A stretch of DNA of 22,244 nt from a virus, in the IMG/VR virus record IMGVR_UViG_3300032397_000092, positions 1 through 22,244 of that record; one strand, written 5' to 3'. The position numbers and the translations under genes are program-made. The notes beneath the pieces were generated by a model, which did not search any database, was not told the origin of the DNA, and was given only the letters and a program-made list of their open reading frames with translations. Shown here in pieces: positions 17,392 through 22,244 of this stretch; position 1 is the stretch's first letter; every line of letters starts with the position of its first letter.

Positions 17392-18053
17392 TGGTATATA
17401 ATCACACTCCTGTCAACTTGTCAGAGCTTGAATCAAAGCAAATTAAAAAACTTAGATGGTATATAACACCGTCTGGTGATCACTATCCATCAATTACTTC
17501 AATTCTTGGATATGGTCCAAAACCATGGCTTGATGATTGGAGACAAAGCTTAGGAGCATCAAAAGCTGATATTGAAACAAAAAGATGTGCTGATAGAGGG
17601 ACAGCAGTTCATGAAATATGTGAAAAAGTATTAAATAATCATCCAAATCCAACATTAGGGCATGAGCATGAGCATATCTTATTGTTTAATAAGATAAAGT
17701 TAGCACTACCAAAGATAAACAACATATTAGCACAAGAGATTGCATTATATAGTGATACACTAGGTATTGCAGGTAGAGTTGATTGTATTGCAGAATACAA
17801 AGGAATACCATCAATAATTGATTTTAAAACATCTAATAATTTGAAAACTGATGAAATGATTCAAGATTATTATATGCAAGAAACTTTTTACGCTCTTGCA
17901 TTTTACGAACTTACTGGCATAGAAATAACTCAAATAGTAACAATTATTGCAGTTGAAAAGGGTATGCTTCCTCAAATTATGATTAAGTCTATATACCCAT
18001 ATATTGTACCTCTATCTAAAAAAATAAAGTTGTTTTATGATAACTACAATTAA
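17391..18053 (+). CDS. RecB/Cas4-like PD-(D/E)XK exonuclease
   Basis: This 220-residue protein has the full set of PD-(D/E)XK motifs of RecB-type phage nucleases: RGTAVHEICE (69-78, His74), Glu116 in AQEIALYSDTLGIAGRVD, Asp131 in GRVDCI, DFKTS (144-148, Asp144 and Lys146), and QDYYMQETFYALAFYEL (158-174) with the conserved Gln and Tyr. All expected metal-binding residues are present, so it should be active on DNA. Homologues in T4-like phages are thought to act in recombination or DNA processing. Here it is coupled by a TAATG overlap to two coiled-coil genes under a late promoter, within a structural region, which points to a late role such as genome processing at packaging (inference). Its stop overlaps by four bases the stop of the convergent gp26 extension. 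Confidence 0.9.
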   Translation: MVYNHTPVNLSELESKQIKKLRWYITPSGDHYPSITSILGYGPKPWLDDWRQSLGASKADIETKRCADRGTAVHEICEKVLNNHPNPTLGHEHEHILLFNKIKLALPKINNILAQEIALYSDTLGIAGRVDCIAEYKGIPSIIDFKTSNNLKTDEMIQDYYMQETFYALAFYELTGIEITQIVTIIAVEKGMLPQIMIKSIYPYIVPLSKKIKLFYDNYN

Positions 18054-18286
18054 TAAACAGCATGACCTGCAGGTTTTTTAAGTTCTTCTTGAATTCGTTG
18101 TTCTAAAAATGACGCGATCATTTTCCGTTCTGGTACAGATATTTGCATAATTGTATGATATTGCATACTACCCCTCATAAAATAAGTTAACTCTATAACC
18201 TGTTGTATTATGCCTTCTGTCTCACTACCTAGTTGTGTTATGTACTCTTGTATTCTTTCTGATGATTCGTGTTTCAATAATCTAAA
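18050..18286 (-). CDS. C-terminal extension of gp26-like protein reached by -1 frameshift (78 codons)
   Basis: This frame continues from the T run at 18284-18292 for 78 codons (FRLLKHESSERIQEYITQ...). It has no usable start of its own. The next upstream ATG (18376) lies about 100 bases inside the gp26-like gene, and the first internal ATG would leave only about 42 residues. The end, ELTYFMRGSMQYHTIMQISV then PERKMIASFLEQRIQEELK, looks like a small helical domain of tail-assembly proteins. A -1 slip on TTT TTT joins it to gp26 as a product of about 336 residues. Alternatives are a sequencing loss of one T in the run (one long gene) or an independent short gene. Confidence 0.72.
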   Translation of the reverse strand, partial: FRLLKHESSERIQEYITQLGSETEGIIQQVIELTYFMRGSMQYHTIMQISVPERKMIASFLEQRIQEELKKPAGHAVY

Positions 18287-19059
18287 AAAAAAGTTAGAGG
18301 ATTTAATGGAATCTCTACTGTCATAATTTGTTGACAGTCTATACAAGTAATTGTATGATTTGAATCTGGTCCCCAATTATTCCCAACATCAAGTGCATTT
18401 GATATTTTTTTAAACCAAGGCGCTGGTATTTTTGCAGCCCATGCTTTAATTTTATCCTTATCTGTTGTACCATCAACTGCATGAATAATGTTTATGGTAG
18501 ATTCAACTAATTTTTGTTGAATTTCATATAATGGTGTATTACTAAAATCTTTAGAATTTTGCATTATTGTGACGATATCTTTAAATCTGATTGGACGAAG
18601 TTCAACTAATTGTCCGTTTTCTAATATAACTGAATATAATGCTGTTATTGTAGTTGGATCAATACTGCGAGTACTATTAATTACTTCGGTGATATCAATA
18701 CTATATTTGTGATCTTTAGCATCTTTACACGTGTGCTTATATATAACATCAATCATTGGACCATATGTGATTCGTCTTAAAATCAATAATAATTGATCAA
18801 CATCTTTTCCAAATAATTCTGCTGGTTTTAATATTTGAGGAATACATCTTGTAAATACATCTGTAATAGATGTACCGTTGATAATATTATCAATATTGCG
18901 CATGGCGATCTCATCAAACGCACTCATCGGATATACCATGACTTCACCATTTTGTACAGTATCATCAAGTTCACCATTATCGTAAAATAGTCCCAATGAC
19001 GGTAGTCTTACGATTTCTCCAGGTATTTTGATATTATCAATTAATGAGTTTTCTGACAT
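18274..19059 (-). CDS. gp26: T4 gp26-like baseplate hub/tail-assembly protein (PF12322 type)
   Basis: This 261-residue protein matches the T4 baseplate hub assembly family: IVRLPSLGLFYDNGE (16-30), then GEVMVYPMSAFDEIAMRNID (38-57), the conserved start of these proteins, followed by helices with VFTRCIPQIL. A cysteine pair CIDC (239-242) near the end and Cys111 may bind zinc. The start has GGAATTATAAC before the ATG, and an exact late box 30 bases upstream. In T4 gp26 acts in hub formation with gp51 and sits in the same cluster as the tape measure; here the tape measure is also next door but on the other strand. The last codons run through nine T and stop soon after, with a -1 frame extension available. 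Confidence 0.87.
   Translation of the reverse strand: MSENSLIDNIKIPGEIVRLPSLGLFYDNGELDDTVQNGEVMVYPMSAFDEIAMRNIDNIINGTSITDVFTRCIPQILKPAELFGKDVDQLLLILRRITYGPMIDVIYKHTCKDAKDHKYSIDITEVINSTRSIDPTTITALYSVILENGQLVELRPIRFKDIVTIMQNSKDFSNTPLYEIQQKLVESTINIIHAVDGTTDKDKIKAWAAKIPAPWFKKISNALDVGNNWGPDSNHTITCIDCQQIMTVEIPLNPLTFFLDY
18284..18292 (-). promoter_or_regulatory. Slippery T9 run, candidate -1 programmed frameshift site
   Basis: On the coding (minus) strand the sequence reads ACT TTT TTT TTA GAT TAT TGA in the gp26 frame. Slipping back one base on TTT TTT gives TTT AGA TTA TTG and opens 78 more codons. T TTT TTT fits the X XXY YYZ heptamer. TAGAG and CTCTA just upstream could form a short stem; no strong downstream structure was seen by eye. 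Confidence 0.65.
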
Positions 19060-19089
19060 GTTATAATTCCAGTTGTGTTGATGTTATCT

Positions 19090-19097
19090 TATTTATA
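19090..19097 (-). promoter_or_regulatory. T4-type late promoter box (exact TATAAATA) for gp26
   Basis: The minus strand reads TATAAATA, ending 30 bases before the gp26 ATG at 19059. It matches in sequence and spacing the boxes at 16154 and 16220. Confidence 0.65.
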
Positions 19098-19106
19098 TGT
19101 TTAATT

Positions 19107-19126
19107 ATTTGGGGGAATACCCAAAT
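19107..19126. promoter_or_regulatory. Perfect 7-bp inverted repeat between divergent promoters
   Basis: ATTTGGG (19107-19113) and CCCAAAT (19120-19126) flank the six bases GGAATA. The repeat lies between the leftward late box and the -35 of the rightward sigma70 promoter. It has no T run after it, so an operator or other protein-binding site is more likely than a terminator. The binding factor is unknown. Confidence 0.5.
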
Positions 19127-19131
19127 AGTTG

Positions 19132-19160
19132 TTGATGTTTGTAGTATTTTATTGTATAAT
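19132..19160 (+). promoter_or_regulatory. Sigma70-type promoter for 19189
   Basis: TTGATG (19132-19137, four of six matches to TTGACA) and a perfect TATAAT (19155-19160) are separated by 17 bases, the ideal spacing. Transcription should start near 19167, giving a leader of about 22 bases that contains the AGGAG ribosome site. It is the only clear host-type promoter noticed in the window. Confidence 0.7.
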
Positions 19161-19188
19161 ATGTACAACAACTTAGGAGATAATCAAA

Positions 19189-19587
19189 ATGACTATTTTA
19201 TTAACAATCGTATTACAATTATTTTTTGTTGGATTTATATCTACAATTAATGCAAAATCTCAAAAAACTAAAAGATATAATATGATAATGATGTGGACAT
19301 TCACCCTTATCACTATTATACCGACATATCAACTATCATGCTATCTTATATCTTGTCCATGGATTGGAGATGGTATTATAAGAGTAGGAGCTGCTGATGC
19401 TTACGATGCTATAGTTAGAAATATATGCTTACCATTGTTGCCTTTAACGTTTATGCTTATATATTGGATATTCTTATGTGATATTGGTACAAAAACAAAT
19501 CATATTAGTTTAACCTTATTGTATTTTGCATTTGTAGTAACAGTATTATTATGGGATTCTCAAATAATTCGTTCAATATTTGGTTGA
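19189..19587 (+). CDS. Small integral membrane protein, four predicted helices (132 aa)
   Basis: The ATG follows the ribosome site TTAGGAGATAATCAAA. Four hydrophobic segments lie at about 3-20, 32-55, 78-98 and 105-123. The loop between the first two is basic (NAKSQKTKRY), which by the positive-inside rule puts it in the cytoplasm and both ends outside. The stretch between helices 2 and 3 (about 56-77) holds CPWIGDGIIRVGAADAYDA. The family was not recognised. Holin, antiholin, superinfection exclusion or another inner-membrane role are all possible for a phage protein of this form, and nothing in the sequence decides. Its host-type promoter sets it apart from the late genes on both sides and suggests early or constitutive expression. 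Confidence 0.82.
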   Translation: MTILLTIVLQLFFVGFISTINAKSQKTKRYNMIMMWTFTLITIIPTYQLSCYLISCPWIGDGIIRVGAADAYDAIVRNICLPLLPLTFMLIYWIFLCDIGTKTNHISLTLLYFAFVVTVLLWDSQIIRSIFG

Positions 19588-19598
19588 ATGTAAACAAA

Positions 19599-19606
19599 CA
19601 TAAATA
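19599..19606 (+). promoter_or_regulatory. Candidate late promoter box CATAAATA for the tape-measure gene
   Basis: CATAAATA is a 7/8 match to the T4 late box and ends 32 bases before the ATG at 19639, the same spacing as the exact boxes. Transcription would start about six bases further, inside the 5' arm of the stem-loop at 19606-19638. Confidence 0.45.
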
Positions 19607-19638
19607 TAAGTAATTAACCTTATTATGGTAATGCTTAT
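19606..19638 (+). promoter_or_regulatory. Stem-loop abutting the tape-measure start codon
   Basis: ATAAG (19606-19610) pairs with CTTAT (19634-19638); further in, AAT/ATT-type pairs and ACC (19617-19619) with GGT (19627-19629) continue the stem around a seven-base loop, with one bulge and one mismatch. The 3' arm covers the whole ribosome-binding region and ends at the ATG. No good Shine-Dalgarno sequence is present. Longer transcripts would carry the full stem; late transcripts starting near 19612 would lose its base. Confidence 0.45.
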
Positions 19639-22244
19639 ATGGCTTCTGCAATTGATCAAAACTTATTAGAACTTCAACGTATTATACAACAAATAGCCAG
19701 AACCGGTGGAGGATTCTCTCACTCTCTTGGTGATTTAAATACAGCTGCTGCAAATTCGTCCGCCGCTCAAAATGCCGCTTCAGCGTCTGTTCGCAAAGCA
19801 GGCAAAGATTCTGCAAGTGACATTAACGCATTAAATAAAAAGCTAAGATTAGCAGGTAAGTCATTTAATGATTTACATGGTGCTGTTTCTGGTATGATAA
19901 CTGGTGCTCAGGCAACTGGCAAACTCAATTCTTCATTTATTAAAGATATCTCAACATCATATCAGCATGCTAAACAAATGCTTGACGATCAAGTTTCAAA
20001 AACATACACTACTTGGAGCGAACTTGACAAGGTATACCCAGCTGCTCTAAAATCTCAAATTGCCGCAGTTTCTAAAGTAACACTTGATATTAAAAACTAT
20101 GCTGATGTATTAAAGGTAGACGATTACATAAACGCACAGCAGGCTTTTATATCTAAATTTAAAGATAACAACAATAAAATGGGGAGTGAACAACTTAATT
20201 TGTTGGCAAACGTACACACATTAAGTAAAGAACTAGGTGACCCTGATTATTTTAAAGCATTTGCAAAAAATAAAACTCAAGCTAAGTTATTTAATACTGC
20301 GCTTAGTAAGCACTCTAAAGGTTTGGAACTATCTGCAGCACAAGTCAAAGTTGTTAATGAATATTTTAAAGGAATTCCTCAAAAAGGTATAACAAAGGCA
20401 CTTAAGGGTTCAGAGGAAAAATTAAAAGGGTTTGTTCAAGGGATTAACGGTACAACTAAAGCTACTAAAGAAGTTGGTGGTTCGTTGAAGCATGTTATGT
20501 TGGATCAACTTGAAAAATCATTTGGTGAAACTGGATCAACTATTAGAAATGCAATATCTGGTGGTATGACACCAGAGTCGTTTGGTACAGTACGAGCTGC
20601 AATCGGTGGTGCATTATTAACAGGAGTTGTAAATGCTGTAATATCAGGGCTAAGTAAGATAAGTCCAATGATGGTTAGCGAAGCTGAAGAATGGATGAGA
20701 TCAGGGACAGAGTTACATGATGGAGCTCTACGAGATATAGGAATATCACAAGATGCATATCTTAAAATCTCCGCTAATAGTAAGATGTTATATCGTAGTA
20801 TGACAGAAGGGCAAGATGGTCTTGATAAAGTAATGGCTGATAATGCTACTAATTTTGCAAAGGTGTTAGGTGGTAGTCAGGAGGCTGGAGCTGAAATGGC
20901 GGCGAATGTTGCTGCTGTTAATAGGGTTGCTGGTGGTAGTTCCCAAGGACTTGAAGAGTTTAGTAAAAGTGTAGGTGATGCTGCTAAGTGGTCTAAAACA
21001 CTAGGTGAATCAACAGGATGGACAGCTGATGCAGGGTTAAAGCTGTACACAACACTATTAAGTGATACAGCAATCAGTGGTAAGCTTAATCTATTGAAAA
21101 ATAAAGAACGACTTGCGATGCAGTCGTCTATAATAAAACAAATGGCGTTCGCTGCAACTCTTGGAATGGGTGAGGAGGCAGTGAAGACGTTTGTTGAGGC
21201 GACAACTACTGCAGGAACTGGTGGATTAACAGAAAGTGTTAATACTCGTGCTATATTGGGGTTAACGACCAGCTTGTTAAATGATTGGGATGATTCTGTG
21301 AAGGATATATCAGATGCTGAATTGGTACGCGGGCAAGAATTATTTGATCTTGGAGAGAATCGAAACGCTAAACAAAATGCTGAGTTTGGGCAGTTTCTTC
21401 TGGGGTTGGGAGGTAAGTATGCCGCTACCATTAGTACTGCGAATGCAGAAATAACCAAAAAACAGGCTGCAAGTGAAGATACAACAAAGAGTGATAGTGA
21501 GAGGGCATCACTTAGAGTAGCAGTAAGCGATTTTACTGCTCATAAAAAGCAAATGGTAGAGAGCTTCGATAAAGTACGGAATATGCCTGAGTATGATGCT
21601 GCTGTAAAAACAGGAATAAATACTGCGATAAACACCACTGCAGTAAGGGAGGCGAATCAGAATAAACCTAATCTAAATGGAAAAGAGGCTACTCCAGAAA
21701 ATTTAGCGATTGCTCAAGCTCTTAAAGAAAGACAAAGTGCAGAAGCTGCACTTAACCATGAGGTGCACGATTTATCACTTGAATACGGTAAAGCTATAGT
21801 TGAGTTGCGAAACTTTTACACGGCACTGAGCGGATCACAACAGGGTTCTATACTGGCAACGACGGGTAGTGCTGTTGCTAGTACTATTGGCGGGGTTGTG
21901 AATACTGCAGTAACAGTAGCAGCCGCTAAAACATTTGCACCAACAATGTTTGAAGGAGTCACTGCGTGGGTTACCAAAATGGGAGCAAAGGTATTACCGT
22001 CGTTAATGGCTGGTGCAGAAGTAGCAATCCCTATAGCAGAAACAACTGCTGTGACAGCTGAGTTAGGGGTTGCTGGAACTGCACTAGCGGGATTAGGTAC
22101 AGCGCTAACTGGCATAGCTACAGTTCTAGCTTTACCAGAGGTCGCTCTCGCTGCAGGGGTGGGTGTAGCAGGGTATAGTGCATATAAGTATTTGAATAAA
22201 GATACATCTAATACCACTCCAAGTCCAGATGACCTACAGCCTTC
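19639..22244 (+). CDS. Probable tape-measure protein (3' end beyond window)
   Basis: The frame is open from ATG 19639 to the right edge, 868 codons visible. The N-terminal 320 residues are rich in Ala, Ser, Lys and Gln with long helical stretches (IDQNLLELQRIIQQIAR; SVRKAGKDSASDINALNKKL), as in tape-measure proteins that run inside the tail tube and fix its length. A hydrophobic segment LLTGVVNAVISGLSKI lies near 325-341, and a long Ala/Gly/Val-rich hydrophobic region lies near 736-860 (ATTGSAVASTIGGVVNTAVT; GTALAGLGTALTGIATVLAL), both usual in this class, which helps DNA entry. T4 gp29 has about 590 residues, so this protein is already longer and predicts a longer tail. No peptidase or lysozyme motif is visible so far. 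Its call rests on composition and on the gp26 neighbour, not on a strict motif. Confidence 0.78.
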   Translation, partial: MASAIDQNLLELQRIIQQIARTGGGFSHSLGDLNTAAANSSAAQNAASASVRKAGKDSASDINALNKKLRLAGKSFNDLHGAVSGMITGAQATGKLNSSFIKDISTSYQHAKQMLDDQVSKTYTTWSELDKVYPAALKSQIAAVSKVTLDIKNYADVLKVDDYINAQQAFISKFKDNNNKMGSEQLNLLANVHTLSKELGDPDYFKAFAKNKTQAKLFNTALSKHSKGLELSAAQVKVVNEYFKGIPQKGITKALKGSEEKLKGFVQGINGTTKATKEVGGSLKHVMLDQLEKSFGETGSTIRNAISGGMTPESFGTVRAAIGGALLTGVVNAVISGLSKISPMMVSEAEEWMRSGTELHDGALRDIGISQDAYLKISANSKMLYRSMTEGQDGLDKVMADNATNFAKVLGGSQEAGAEMAANVAAVNRVAGGSSQGLEEFSKSVGDAAKWSKTLGESTGWTADAGLKLYTTLLSDTAISGKLNLLKNKERLAMQSSIIKQMAFAATLGMGEEAVKTFVEATTTAGTGGLTESVNTRAILGLTTSLLNDWDDSVKDISDAELVRGQELFDLGENRNAKQNAEFGQFLLGLGGKYAATISTANAEITKKQAASEDTTKSDSERASLRVAVSDFTAHKKQMVESFDKVRNMPEYDAAVKTGINTAINTTAVREANQNKPNLNGKEATPENLAIAQALKERQSAEAALNHEVHDLSLEYGKAIVELRNFYTALSGSQQGSILATTGSAVASTIGGVVNTAVTVAAAKTFAPTMFEGVTAWVTKMGAKVLPSLMAGAEVAIPIAETTAVTAELGVAGTALAGLGTALTGIATVLALPEVALAAGVGVAGYSAYKYLNKDTSNTTPSPDDLQP

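Noticed and set aside
18066-18080. Palindrome ACCTGCAGGT followed by T residues near the convergent gene ends, considered as a terminator.
   Set aside because: A folded RNA would keep only about three pairs after leaving a loop, too weak for an intrinsic terminator.
18287-18376. Independent start (ATG at 18376) for the gp26 extension frame.
   Set aside because: It would overlap conserved gp26 coding by about 100 bases and shows no convincing ribosome site; the frameshift reading explains the frame better.
20877-21458. Open minus-strand frame of 193 codons opposite the tape-measure gene.
   Set aside because: It mirrors Ala/Gly/Thr-rich coding on the other strand; it lacks its own start signals and protein features.
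21816-22217. Open minus-strand frame of 133 codons opposite the tape-measure gene.
   Set aside because: Antisense of the Ala/Val/Gly-rich hydrophobic region; low-complexity composition and no start signal.

Overview
The window is strongly AT-rich. It looks like part of the virion-structure region of a lytic, T4-superfamily contractile-tailed bacteriophage. The recognisable landmarks are homologues of T4 baseplate proteins: gp6 (wedge), gp25 (wedge), gp5 (central spike) and gp26 (PF12322-type hub/assembly protein), plus a probable tape-measure protein. T4-type late promoter boxes (TATAAATA and close variants) sit 29-32 bases upstream of several starts, so a T4-style late transcription programme is likely. 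The companion genes (a phage-type 2-oxoglutarate/iron oxygenase fold, a retropepsin-like protease, a RecB-like nuclease and a giant virion protein with cyanophage-like motifs) recall marine T4-like phages. The host cannot be told from this sequence. No tRNA, rRNA, insertion sequence or CRISPR array was seen.

Layout. Positions 16124 down to 1 (minus strand) form one tightly packed operon: retropepsin-like protease, 2OG-oxygenase-fold protein, gp5-like spike, gp25, gp6, a giant 2948-residue baseplate/tail protein, and the 5' part of a further structural protein that runs off the left edge. Positions 16125-16259 are a divergent promoter region with one late-promoter box facing each way. Positions 16260-18053 (plus) hold three overlapping genes: an acidic coiled-coil protein, a small coiled-coil protein and a PD-(D/E)XK nuclease. 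Positions 18050-19059 (minus) hold the gp26-like gene, whose end carries a run of nine T (coding strand) followed by a 78-codon extension in the -1 frame. This is a strong candidate for programmed frameshifting. Positions 19060-19188 are a second divergent promoter region, with a late box to the left and a near-consensus sigma70 promoter to the right. A small four-helix membrane protein (19189-19587) and the 5' part of the tape-measure gene (19639 to the right edge) follow on the plus strand.

How the parts fit. gp5, gp25, gp6 and the giant protein would build the baseplate from spike outwards. gp26, alone and as a frameshifted fusion, would act in hub or tail assembly beside the tape measure, in the way lambda G/GT does. 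The membrane protein is the only gene with a clear host-type promoter. Read-through from it would enter the tape-measure gene with a stem-loop just before the start codon, while a late-type box overlaps the foot of that stem-loop. This resembles the T4 lysozyme and soc arrangement, in which only late transcripts are well translated. No gene-free stretch exceeds 300 bases.
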